Shown in pieces: positions 1 through 10,010 of a DNA stretch of 64,000 nucleotides. Numbering within the stretch: position 1 is the first letter of the stretch; the number at the start of each line of letters is the position of its first letter. The notes under the pieces were generated by a model, which saw nothing but the letters and a program-made list of their open reading frames with translations, was not told the origin of the DNA and did no database searches. This DNA comes from Tritrichomonas musculus (Eukaryota; Parabasalia; Tritrichomonadida; Tritrichomonadidae), in the NCBI GenBank assembly GCA_039105265.1, contig JAPFFF010000002.1, positions 8,618,001 through 8,682,000 of the forward strand. Reading direction: 5' to 3'. The position numbers and the translations under genes were made by a program.

Positions 1-2
1 TT

Positions 3-206
3 GAAATCCAAAAAAAGGAATTTGAAATCCGAAAAAAGGATTTTGATGACCAAATGAATCAAATGAAATCGATGTATGAGCAAATGATGAAGCAACAGGA
101 TGAATTTGCAAAACAACAAAAGGAAATAGTAGAGCAAATGAAAGAAAAAGACGAAGAAATCAAAAGATTAAGAGAAGAACTTAAAAAGATCCAAAATCAA
201 TCATAA
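3..206 (+). CDS. C-terminal end of a coiled-coil protein (5' end outside window)
   Basis: The frame is open from the first base of the window to a TAA at 204-206 and gives 67 residues with no start seen. The peptide is almost entirely Glu, Lys, Gln and Met in heptad-like spacing, ending KKIQNQS, so it is the tail of an alpha-helical coiled coil. Charged tails of this sort end many trichomonad GTPase and BTB/discoidin-type proteins. There is not enough here to choose a family, and the upstream domains lie outside the window. Confidence 0.7.
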   Translation, partial: EIQKKEFEIRKKDFDDQMNQMKSMYEQMMKQQDEFAKQQKEIVEQMKEKDEEIKRLREELKKIQNQS

Positions 207-1002
207 TTCTTTTTCAATGAAATCGACGGTATTCTCAAAATTAAGAACTAACGTATTTCATGAAACTCGTAAAAAAAGTACGTTTTTTATGAAACTCGTA
301 AAAAATAAACGTACAAATTTTCAATATAAATTTTTATTATTTATTATTTCCCCAAATTACCTCTTTTATTTATTACTTTAATAATTATATTTGATAAATA
401 CATTTATATGAGAAATATAATAACTAATTATTGCAGTTGGTACCACGCTTGACGTGTAAAAATTTATGATTTTTTTTTCTTATTTTTTAAACAGAATTTT
501 ATCAAAATTTCTTATAGTTTCAATGTTTAAATTCGAAATAGTGAAAAATAAATATATTGAGCTTAATCGTTATTTACACGATGATTGAATAAGTAGTTCA
601 AGCCTCATTATGTAAAAAATGAAAAATAAATATTATGATTCGCTTAGTATGAATTTTTTTGTTCAAACGATTTTTAAAGCATTTTAATATTTAAATCAAA
701 GTATAAACAATAATTTTGACAACCTTTTTTAGCTAATATATGAGGTACTGAGATGATATTTCATCAGAGACATATTTTTTCCAACAACCACTAAAATGAA
801 TGTTTTAATTCCCATGCAAAGATATTTAAAAAGTACTGAATCCAAAAATTACTGAATCAAATACATTTAAGGTTAAAATCGCTTTTTTATTTTTGAATGG
901 TTTATTTATTGAAAAAGTTCAAAAAAAAAATACATTCAGAATCTAAGGTTTAAATAATATTATTATATTTTTGATAGTAATTTTTTTTGTAAAAAAATGA
1001 AA
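207..1002. other. Intergenic, AT-rich
   Basis: No convincing reading frame. A short direct repeat starting ATGAAACTCGTAAAAAA occurs at about 260 and again at about 289, and each copy is followed by a short ACGT-containing stretch. The rest is A/T tracts. Confidence 0.6.
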
Positions 1003-1754
1003 TCATTCATCTTTTTCAAATTCTTCTCCTCCATTTTGCTTTTCCATGTTTAGGATGTTCTCTTCTGTTAAATTGTACCATTCTTTGGCTGATGAAATCA
1101 ATTTCCTATGAGATTCGGTGAATATCTTTGGATAATTTTTATTCGTGAGCAAGTTTTCAACTTTGAAGTGAAACTTGACAACTTTAATGCAGCAAATCAT
1201 ATCTCCTTTGTAATTCTTCGTCCATTCTGGAACTTGGTCACTTTTCCATGAACCTTTATTTCCTGATAATTTTGTGATTCCTGCTTCTTCGCATGAAAAC
1301 CCATCTAAATCGTATTTACCATCGTATTGATCGCCGTTAACAATATCGCAATAATAGATTTGTCGTTGATCAAGTTCATCCTTGGAAATTCAATGCCACT
1401 CTTGTATGGAATGTGCTGTGATTCAACATTTATGATAAAATTATCTCCCATTGCTGGTATGAAATCAACTGTATAATAATGTGGGAATGCATTCCATGAT
1501 TCTTCATTGAAATGAAGATATTTCTCGGGTAGGGCCAAACGAATAAAGGAAGGAATTTTTGATTTAACGTGGAATATTTTATACGTGTATTGGCCACTTT
1601 CATTTTCTTTTGAATATTTTTCATTTTTGACTAGTTCAATGCCTTCTCCTCCACCTGCTTCATCATTAACATATTGGAGATTCATATATCGATTTCCAAT
1701 CTGATATTTTTTAATGTTTACTGGAACAATTACTCTGTATTCATAGATCTTCAT
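1003..1754 (-). pseudogene. Class I phosphatidylinositol transfer protein, split by one frameshift
   Basis: Two overlapping frames on the minus strand together read as a full PITP of about 250 residues, the usual class I length. The first (start 1754) begins MKIYEYRVIVPVNIKKYQIG and carries GGGEGIELVKNE, GQYTYKIFHVKSKIP and SWNAFPHYYT, all matching the lipid-binding fold of PITP-alpha as I know it. Near 1388-1395 (sense TTTCCAAGG) the homology moves to another frame, continuing KDELDQRQIYYCDIVNGDQY, then PEWTKNYKGDMICCIKVVKF, and ending near 1003 with HRKLISSAKEWYNLTEENI, the family's C-terminal helix. PITPs move phosphatidylinositol and phosphatidylcholine between membranes. Only one disruption separates the halves, so this is a very young pseudogene or a one-base assembly error. 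Read in the first frame alone, the protein stops after 149 residues. Confidence 0.85.
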
Positions 1755-2092
1755 TTTAAAAATAAAAATAACATTCTGATATTAAAAAATAAATTATTGA
1801 AATATTTCAATAATTATTTATTTTAAAAATTTTAGTTGTATTCAAAATTATTCAAAATTGAATAAATATAAAAAAAAATATTATCAGTAATTAATAATGC
1901 TTGCTATAAATTTTATGTTTACATTAATGCCCAATTTCAGATTACATTGATGATTCGAATGATAAATGATAAAAGAAAATTTTATCTTTCAAAATAAGTC
2001 AACATTATATTTATAATATAAAAATAACATGTTAATAAATTTTTCTTAGAATACATAATTAAATAATAAAAAATTGTTTTTTAATCAAATGA
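1755..2092. other. Intergenic, AT-rich
   Basis: Separates the PITP start from the DUF362 stop. I see only A/T tracts and no convincing promoter box or coding potential. Confidence 0.6.
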
Positions 2093-3013
2093 TTAATCGA
2101 TTTCAATTACTTCGTATCTACGAGTTCCCAATCCTAATTCTTCACCTCTTTCTAAAATATGAACTGCTAATTTACTTTCCATTCGTTTAATTAAAGAAGC
2201 CTTTCCTGGATCTGGTGAACTATAAACAGCATCAACGGAAGCTTGATCAATTGCAATTGGATCGAGTGAGGCAAAAATACCAATATTGCGCATTTCTGGA
2301 GGAGCTGGATTGCTGTTGCAATCACAATCTACAGAAAGATTATAAGCAACATTAATATAAATAATATTCTCTTCTTTGAATTTATCAACGAAACCTGAAA
2401 CAGCTTCGGCCATTGTCTCAAGAAAATCTGATTGCGAAGTTGCGCCAATTTTAGCCCAGTCTGGATTTAAATCGCCAGCTGTATGAACAATACCTTTTCC
2501 TCGTGCTGATGCAAAACCAATAGCAATGTTTTTAAGTGCTCCACCGAAACCACCCATTGCGTGCCCTTTAAAGTGAGAAAGAATTGCAAATGAATTATAT
2601 TTTGTAATATGATTTCCAACAACAAACTCTTTCATGTGCTTAGCTTTTGCTACAGGAAGTCCCATTTCACCTTCTTCATCCAAAATGTCGCATTTTGCTA
2701 TATCTGAAAAGCCGTGGTCTTTAATTACTTGCCAATGTTTTTCTGAAGTATCTCTTTGTCCTACATAAAATGTGTTGCATTCAACAATAGTGCCATTAAC
2801 TTTACGAACAAAATCACCAATTAATTCTGGGTGAAGATAGTTATTTCCACCTTTTTCTCCTGTTGAGATTTTAACGCCAACATTTCCTTTCAATGGTCTT
2901 TCTAGAAGCTCATATAGTTTTACAATTGCTTTACTTGAAATATCCTTGGTAAAATAGACTTTGGCGGGCACAACAGCAACTGAAGAGCTAAGCAAATAGA
3001 GGCAAAGCAACAT
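2093..3013 (-). CDS. DUF362 family protein, secreted-type N-terminus, bacterial-like
   Basis: The 306-residue frame starts at an ATG just after a 26-base homopolymer. The first ~17 residues are hydrophobic and look like a signal peptide or membrane anchor. The body matches bacterial DUF362 proteins as I recall them: an N-terminal VGVKISTGEKGGNNYLHPEL block, SHFKGHAMGGFGGALKNIAIG, and a C-terminal CDCNSNPAPPEMRNIGIFA block followed by LDPIAIDQASVDAVY. Bacterial relatives usually carry a ferredoxin-like insert with two CxxCxxC groups after the GGALK block. Here that place holds only a short HTAGDLNPDWAKIG linker, so no [4Fe-4S] motif is visible. The enzymatic role of the family is unknown. Bacterial resemblance in a trichomonad suggests lateral gain, which I infer from memory of the family only. 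Confidence 0.85.
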   Translation of the reverse strand: MLLCLYLLSSSVAVVPAKVYFTKDISSKAIVKLYELLERPLKGNVGVKISTGEKGGNNYLHPELIGDFVRKVNGTIVECNTFYVGQRDTSEKHWQVIKDHGFSDIAKCDILDEEGEMGLPVAKAKHMKEFVVGNHITKYNSFAILSHFKGHAMGGFGGALKNIAIGFASARGKGIVHTAGDLNPDWAKIGATSQSDFLETMAEAVSGFVDKFKEENIIYINVAYNLSVDCDCNSNPAPPEMRNIGIFASLDPIAIDQASVDAVYSSPDPGKASLIKRMESKLAVHILERGEELGLGTRRYEVIEID

Positions 3014-3024
3014 TCTTCAAGATG

Positions 3025-3050
3025 TTTTTTTTTTTTTTTTTTTTTTTTTT
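3025..3050. repeat. Poly(T) run of 26 (poly(A) on the gene strand)
   Basis: A pure 26-base T run ends 11 bases from the ATG of the minus-strand DUF362 gene, so a poly(A) tract sits where the short trichomonad 5' leader would be. Confidence 0.95.
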
Positions 3051-3776
3051 CAGAAAATATTACGATTAATTTTATCAGTTCATATTTATCTTATTATTTG
3101 AAAATATATTAGAAAGTAAAAGTATATTTTTAAATATAATTAATAATAATAATTTTAATTTTTTTATATTTATTTATAATACAGATTTTATATTGAAGAT
3201 AAAAAGGAAATATATAAATATTTATAACATTACATAAAATATGCAAGAATTATAAAATCTTCATACAAATGAGTATTTTTTTAATATTATATTAAAATAT
3301 ATATGTATATGCTTATTTATAATTTAATTAATGTATATATAATTTTAGAATTCATAATTTGATTAAGAAATATTTAATTTTTGATTTTCTTTGATAGTAT
3401 AAAATTTAATAAAATTTATCGTATATTTTCTATTTTTTAAATTAAATTTTTTTTGAACTTTATAGTTAAAAACAAATTCTTATTATATTTAATAATATCA
3501 TTTTTATTGTATTTTATGCACTTTTAACGCGTAAATAAAAATGGTTACAAGTTTTGAATGATAAAAATTAAAATGTAAATATCTTTGGATTAAATTACTT
3601 TTTATTATTATTATTATTTGATATCATATTTAAATCATTTTTATAATTGTTTTTTCAATAAATTAACCTAACTTGAAATATCAATTCGATATATATTGTA
3701 AATGTCTTAGTGTATTTTATCAAAGATACCATAAGTGATAAAAATGTAAAAGTATTTTCTTGTTTAATCTTAAGTT
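3051..3776. other. Intergenic, strongly AT-rich
   Basis: About 0.7 kb of A/T tracts. No frame, RNA gene or clear inverted repeat was found. Confidence 0.6.
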
Positions 3777-5114
3777 TCATTTTTTCTTGTTTTTCAATTC
3801 ATTTTTAAATACCTCTTGTATGTATCTTTTAAAATCTTCACTTTTATACGAATTTGGATTTAGTTCTCCTTTAAAAATTCTTTCAATAATTATTATAAAA
3901 GTTCCTCCAAGAGCCGCTGTGATTACACCTGCCGTAGCTCCTGATACTAATGATCCAATCAAGGTTCCAACTCCCGGAATGCACTTCAATATTGTCACCA
4001 CAGCAAATCTTCCTAATAGTGTTGCTGTCCCGCATCCAATTGTACTTGCCAAAAACACAACAATGAAATCTTTAGGAACACTAATTCCATATATTGACAC
4101 GATGCTTGCAAGCATTGTAATTTCTGTCGGAATCAAGATAGCGCAATCTGAGAATGGTATTGGCGATGCTCCAACCAAAGATGCAGCTGCAACTCCACTA
4201 CCAACCGCTATTAGTGCATATTTTTTTTTATGTTTTAAAGAAACTTTTTGAACGTTTTGAAAGGTAATCTTGACCATTTCTGGAAGTAAATCATCAACAA
4301 CGTCGATTAACTCATTAAGTCCAAATGATTCTATTACAAATTTTTTATTTCCTGATGTGATCACCTTATCTTTTGCAAGGACTGGTACAACATTTATACC
4401 TCTTAAATTTGTTCAAACACAGTTTAGCATTTCTCTCTTTTCGTTATCATCATGTGATTTTGTGAGGATTACAATTACTGGTATTTGGAATTTGGAAGCG
4501 AATTCTTTGAAAGAATTAATGTAGTCAATTTCATATTTTTCTAAACGACCGAGTTCTGTGCTTATGCAATACCAGATGCAGTGGATTGCTTGGTTTTGAT
4601 CATTTTTCTGGAATCTCTGTAGAATCAAATTTTGAACGTCGCTTTTCAATTTGTTTTGTTGTGAAGTATTTAGTTCAAAACCTGGAGTATCAAAAATTGT
4701 TAAAGGTATATCTTTTTTAGATATCTCGTCTATATTCTGGGTCACGGGCTTTCCAATTCCTTCACGAACTAAATTATCCCTAAAGACGGCATTAATCAAA
4801 GTACTTTTACCATGGCCAGATTTTCCCATTATAATTATATTAAGGTGGATTTGTTTTTTCTTGATATTTGAAAAAATATCTATGTATTGTTTGAATATAG
4901 ATTCAGATGATTCTTCTGAAATTGGCATATTTTCCCAAGAAGTAGTATTGTCTGTGCTTTCTGCATTAAATTGCCGTGAGAGATCACTTGATGTCAATGT
5001 GGTATTTCCAAATCCAGCATACCTATCAGACTTGATTTGATTTGCTTCGCTTTGGCTTGAATTTGCTGCTCTTTGGCTTGAATTTGCTTTGATTTGGCTT
5101 GAATTTGCTCCCAT
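3777..5114 (-). pseudogene. P-loop GTPase with hydrophobic C-terminal domain, one in-frame TGA
   Basis: The ATG at 5114 is chosen because the longer frame begins at a TTG. It gives MGANSSQ, a good N-myristoylation start (Gly2, Ser6). Residues 2-20 hold three 7-residue ANSSQ-type repeats from 21-bp DNA repeats. The G domain shows the P-loop GKSGHGKS (97-104), DTPGFE (142-147) and a TKS base-recognition motif (218-220), as in AIG1/IRG/YjiM-type membrane GTPases. After residue 233 a TGA (4413-4415) interrupts, but the same frame goes on as TNLRGINVVPVLAKDK and then about 200 residues rich in Gly/Ala/Ile. That part, ending in KNELKNKKK, resembles the membrane-associated DUF697 tail. One nonsense codon in an otherwise intact 445-codon gene means a fresh pseudogene, read-through or a base error. 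Confidence 0.75.
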
Positions 5115-5144
5115 ATATATAAAAAAATATTTCAATATTTTCAA

Positions 5145-6654
5145 TTAAAAAAAACGGTTGGTTAATAGAACAGTATTTTATCATCAAAAAGTAGATAGAA
5201 AGATTAAAATTTTTTTAATGTCATTGAATTTTATAATAGTTTTTTGAAATGTTAATTGTTTATAAAGTTGATCAATGAAGCCTCTATAATATATTTTTAT
5301 TTTAAACTCATTTCAAGCATAAATGTTCTTCTAATTAAAATATATTTGCCATGAATATATTATTGAAAGTTTTAAAAAAAGGAATTTAGCATTGATTATA
5401 TTAAAAATAAATGTTAAATAAAATTTCATCAATTATATTAAATATATTTGATGAAATGTTGCTTTATCCAAAACATTTCACAAGAAAATTGTATATCTTG
5501 TATTTTTAATGTAAATTAACATCAACTAAAAATATTAACTAATTAGCAATATTGATATTTATTTATTTATTTATTAGCTGAATATATAAATTCATTGTCT
5601 CATTAGTGATTATTTTTGTTAATAAATTTTTAATATAATATAATTAAAATATTAAATTAAAAAAATTATTCAAATTTAATATATAGGATGTCATCAATAT
5701 ATAGTTTTTCAGTGTGTTGGTGAAATACAACAATAAGTCAGTACAGTAATTCATATTAAATACAAATTGGTTAATAAATGCCAAGATTTTTTTGGTTATG
5801 TCATAAATCAGTTTCCAAAAAGTTTTTTTAAAAATGTCGTTATTGTCACAAATCTGTATCCAAAAAGTTTAACAATAAATCAAAGAGGAAAAAAAGAATG
5901 ATATAAAAACTGATTTTAGAAGGGTATCTTCTATAATATTAGATAACTTTTCATTTTACTAAATCAATAAAATGAAATTTCATTGGGTGAGATTAAAATC
6001 TATATAAATTTTATGCCACTCTTTGTCTATTCAATTTTTATTAATTTCAATCCTTTGAATAACACCAATTGATTTCTGATTTTTGAAGAACTTTTGTGCC
6101 ATTTATTAGTATTACCTAGTGTTTAGATGACCAGACTTTAAAATGATACTTTAAATAAAAAAGGATAGTAATTATATATTTAATTTTGATCTGAATTGAT
6201 TAAAAAGTTTTATATATTTAATGAATTGATATTAAAAATAATATTTTAAAAATGTTATTTTTAATAAATGATTTACATTAAAACTCTATTCCATAAATTC
6301 AAATTTGATGATATAATGATCTCATTAATATGGAAAAAACAATAATAATTATCATAAAATAATCAAATATTTTAAATAATTATATTTAATATAATTTTAT
6401 GATTTATCATCTATGAAAACATTAAACTTTTTTGTTTTTAGGTTTAATTAAAAGCAGTTGCATTTCAACATGTATTTCATTAGTTGAACAAAATTTTCAA
6501 AAAGTTGAACAAGATTTTAAAATTTTTGAAAAACAAGGATTTATAAAAATTGAGTGGTTTAAATCAGTTTTTCTTTGAATATTCTTAAAAAGCATATTTC
6601 GCTTCACTTCTATTTAATAACTGCATTTAAGATAAAAGTCTAGCCTTCTTAAAA
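5145..6654. other. Intergenic, AT-rich
   Basis: 1.5 kb with no convincing gene. Short peptide stretches occur near 6455-6580 (rich in Glu, Gln and Phe), but no start and no family could be assigned. Confidence 0.5.
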
Positions 6655-7714
6655 GTGCTATCTCAAAATCACCAAAAAGGATTCTGGATTTATTGCCTGA
6701 AGATTTTGTTAAGGTGCTTAAGGGCGAAATCCATGAGCCAACCACACAAAGAAGAAGAACATTCATTGATGCCGATAATATTAATGATGTTGCTTTTTAT
6801 GTGAGAAATCCCAAAAAAATATTAAAGGAACAGAAGAATGTCCATACCAATATGCAGTAAGGAACAAAAAATGGAAAAGATAACTTATTTATGTGGAGCG
6901 CTTCAGCCTTTACATTATCTAAATGTTTTTACCGAAAAAGGCACAGAAGTAAATGATGCACCAAAATGGTATAAATATTTTTATGTGATGGTCCATAAAG
7001 CATAGTATAAAAAAGCGCATGTCCATCCAAAATACTATTTCACATTAATATATGATTCTCCATGTCCAATTGCCATAATTCGTATGCTTCTCGCCGATTA
7101 TGGAGAAACAAATAAAAAGTATTTGACAACAGATAGACTCAATGCCAGCATAGAAAAAGACATAGAAGTTTTCAATAATATAAGTAACAAAAAAGTCAAA
7201 ATTGAATTAGTCAGATTAGTTGGCAAAAAGAAGATCACTATGGATATTAATGAAGTGATTGAACAAGATGCTAATTTAACTTACATTGCCATTATTTTTG
7301 GCTACAAGAAACTCTGTGATTATGTTATACAGAACGGAAAAATTGAAGAATTCAAAACATTTGTTTCTTTGAATCTCAAAAAATTTGACTTTCTTGGTAA
7401 ATGTTGCATAATAATATCACAGTACAAGGAACTTTATGAAATTTCCTAAGAATTATGATATGAACTCTTCATTACCGAAAATGTAAACATTCATGCTATC
7501 AAAATGATATAGAATGTCAACTGACTGTGAAAGAAACTGCTTCAGAACTCTTAACAGAATCATGATATCTCTGGTTGAAGACAAAGTGACACGTGTTGAT
7601 TATCTGATTCATAATGTATTCAGCAAAGGACTAGGATCGGTGAAAATGGGATATTATCCTTCTGTCTATTCTATATCTCGATTCTACATCAACGAAAATT
7701 TGCAAAAACTTTGA
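6655..7714 (+). pseudogene. Degraded protein-coding gene, family not recognised
   Basis: Successive frames on the plus strand keep a coding look while stops and shifts break them. About 6661-6840 reads SPKRILDLLPEDFVKVLKGE and on to DADNINDVAFYVRNPKKI. From an ATG at 6838 it reads CGALQPLHYLNVFTEKGTEV up to a TAG. 7084-7449 gives the longest piece (121 residues). 7514-7714 gives 66 residues starting MSTDCERNCFRTLNRIMISL. The composition (Lys, Ile, Asn, Tyr) and the repeated LL/YVIQN-type helices would suit an ankyrin/DUF3447-type protein, but I cannot show this. Confidence 0.5.
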
Positions 7715-8964
7715 TGTAATAAAGTTAATCAATCCTAATGATTCATTAGATGAACTCAAATATAACATTGCATATTATCATCCCGAATTCACACTTTTTT
7801 CATGAAAATTTGAAATAGATGTAATCTACTTTTTTGTCCATAAAAACATCAAATAAAACTATTTATAAGAACTTCACATGCTATTTTACTTAAAAATATT
7901 TTTATAAATGCAAATAAAAGAAATTACTAATAATTTTATTTACTAATATAGAAGAATAATTTGTTTTAATTTTAATAAACATCTTTTGTATAATGTTAAT
8001 GTTAACATTTCCACTAATTTATTCTGTTTTTTTTTGGATAAATCATATTCCAATTTTTATCTGAATTTCCAGTTTTTTTGGATTCGTCTGATAAACTTTT
8101 ATGTATACTAGCATTTTTAAAACATTTTATGCACAATTTTTCATAAAATTCCCATCTCTCGTTGTTTTTTTAGGTAAATATATTAATAGCGGTTAAAAAT
8201 GACCGTTAAAGTAGGGACATTTGTCGCTGTCCTTTTAAATTTTATATGGTAATTATTAAGATATAATCGTTGATATTTGAATCGTAGTGAACAATTATTT
8301 TCTTGATAATCTTCTCTTTTTTCTTTAAATTTTTATATTTTATTAAGAAGGGAAAGAATTCCGTTTATTATTTCCAAAAATAAAAGTTGATCAATTTTGA
8401 ATATTTTGACTCAATTAAGCCAAAGGTTTTAAAAATGGAATTAAGTTCTTGTTGTTATATAAGTAAAGAATGCAGTGAAAAAAGCAAATGACTTTTAGTA
8501 TCAATCTGATAAATATGAAAGTAGATCAGAGGATTAGACCAAAGTTCAAGTAATTGAAGAATGGATGATGTAAATTTTTAGATGATTTCACAGAGATAGA
8601 AATTTCACAGAGATGGAAATTTCACCAAATTTAATATTATTTTTTTATATCAAGTATCTTTTTGAAGAACTTTATTTAACTCATCGAGACACTGAAAATA
8701 TGGTTGTTCCATCCCAAGTTGAATAGGTGCCTGATTCAATTACATATAGAACTTGAATGCATTGAATACTTTGCTTCCAATAACAGTTCAATTGAGAAGT
8801 TTGAAATTGTTTAAAAAATGTTCCTTTCTTTAGAATATTCGAATGTGTCGTTTTAATTATATTTAATGGAAAAAATGAATTTTTACAAACCAATAATAAA
8901 ATATAATGATCGTATTGGTTAAATTTTAACCTTTTTCTCAAATATTAATATTGGCTTCTGAATC
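7715..8964. other. Intergenic with two small hairpins
   Basis: 1.25 kb without a supported gene. Around 8190-8237 two short inverted repeats lie side by side: CGGT/ACCG around a TAAAAATG loop, then GGACA/TGTCC around TTTGTCGC. A minus-strand frame at 8681-8941 lacks an ATG and any recognised motif. Confidence 0.5.
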
Positions 8965-9690
8965 ATGAACCAATATGAGTATATTCTTTTTGATGCTGAT
9001 GGTACATTATATGATTTCCCATATGCCGAGGAGCATGCAATTCAAGAAACGTGGGATGCATATAAAATACCAGTCAATGAAATAACTCTTACATGCTTTC
9101 GAAAGCACAATATATTTTGTTGGAAACAGCTTGAAGAAGGTTTAATTGGATATGACGCTTTGCAACCTAAGAGATTTGAACTTATGTTTGGTGAATTAGG
9201 CTATAATGAAATTAATCCCTCCAAATTTAACCACGATTACATTGACAATATTACAAAGCACAGTAAACTTTTCCCACAAAGTTTAGAAGTTCTCAAAGAA
9301 CTGAAAAACAGAGGTTATAAACTTTTCATCATTACGAATGGTATTTATTCTTTTCAGAAGGAGCCCTTCAATCGAGAAGAAACCAAAAACATTTTTGAAA
9401 AAGTTTTTTACAGCCAGATTCTCAATGTTTGTAAACCAGATAAAAAATTTTTCGATCATGTTTTTAAAGGAATCGGATTGGAAAATGTTTCTGCTGAAGA
9501 AAGGAAAAAGAAAGTCATAGTTGTTGGCGACAGTTTAACATCTGATATTCAAGGTGGAATAAATGCAAATTTGGATACAATTTGGTTCAATCCAAACAAA
9601 ACCCCTGTGAATGAGAAAGTTAAGCCAACTTTTGTTATTAATCAACTTAATGAGCTTTTGGATTACTTTCCATCTTTAAAATCAATATAA
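8965..9690 (+). CDS. HAD-superfamily phosphatase, YjjG-like (probable 5'-nucleotidase)
   Basis: 241 residues, normal for the family. All four HAD motifs are seen: DADGT with nucleophile Asp10 and Asp12, Thr124 in FIITNG, Lys157 in VCKPDKKFF, and the acidic motif VVGDSLTSD with Asp189 and Asp194. A helical cap region lies between motifs I and II. The DADGTLYDF start and overall layout recall bacterial YjjG pyrimidine 5'-nucleotidases, which remove phosphate from (often non-canonical) nucleoside monophosphates in the cytosol. The substrate is inferred. The gene stands alone between gene-poor regions. The bacterial resemblance suggests lateral gain, as often seen for trichomonad metabolic enzymes. 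Confidence 0.9.
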   Translation: MNQYEYILFDADGTLYDFPYAEEHAIQETWDAYKIPVNEITLTCFRKHNIFCWKQLEEGLIGYDALQPKRFELMFGELGYNEINPSKFNHDYIDNITKHSKLFPQSLEVLKELKNRGYKLFIITNGIYSFQKEPFNREETKNIFEKVFYSQILNVCKPDKKFFDHVFKGIGLENVSAEERKKKVIVVGDSLTSDIQGGINANLDTIWFNPNKTPVNEKVKPTFVINQLNELLDYFPSLKSI

Positions 9691-10010
9691 TTAAATTTTT
9701 ATGAAATATAAAAATCAAAGATATTAAATAAACTCTTATTTAAAAATAGCAAAATATTTTAATTAAAATGAATTCCCGATTAAGTTGTAATTCTTCTCAA
9801 TTTTTTAAACATTTTTCTGAGATATTCAATTTTTCAAATAAATTAATTAAAAATTGAATGATCATTCAAAAAAATTCAAACAATTACAAACCATTCTAAT
9901 TGAATATCCTGACATGTTTATTCTCTAGCTATACACAGATTCATTAGAAAATCTTTTATATTAATATTCAATTTTCATGAAAATCTATAGCATTTATTGA
10001 ACATGCAGAA
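9691..10010. other. Intergenic with a 16-bp palindrome
   Basis: AT-rich. Near 9853-9870 a perfect palindrome, TTGAATGATCATTCAA, is followed by A-rich sequence. No gene seen. Confidence 0.6.

Noticed and set aside
5115-5144. Ten extra N-terminal residues on the GTPase
   Set aside because: They begin with TTG. The ATG at 5114 gives a myristoylation-type start.
8681-8941. 86-codon minus-strand frame
   Set aside because: Begins with TTG, no recognised motif, and lies against the HAD gene start.
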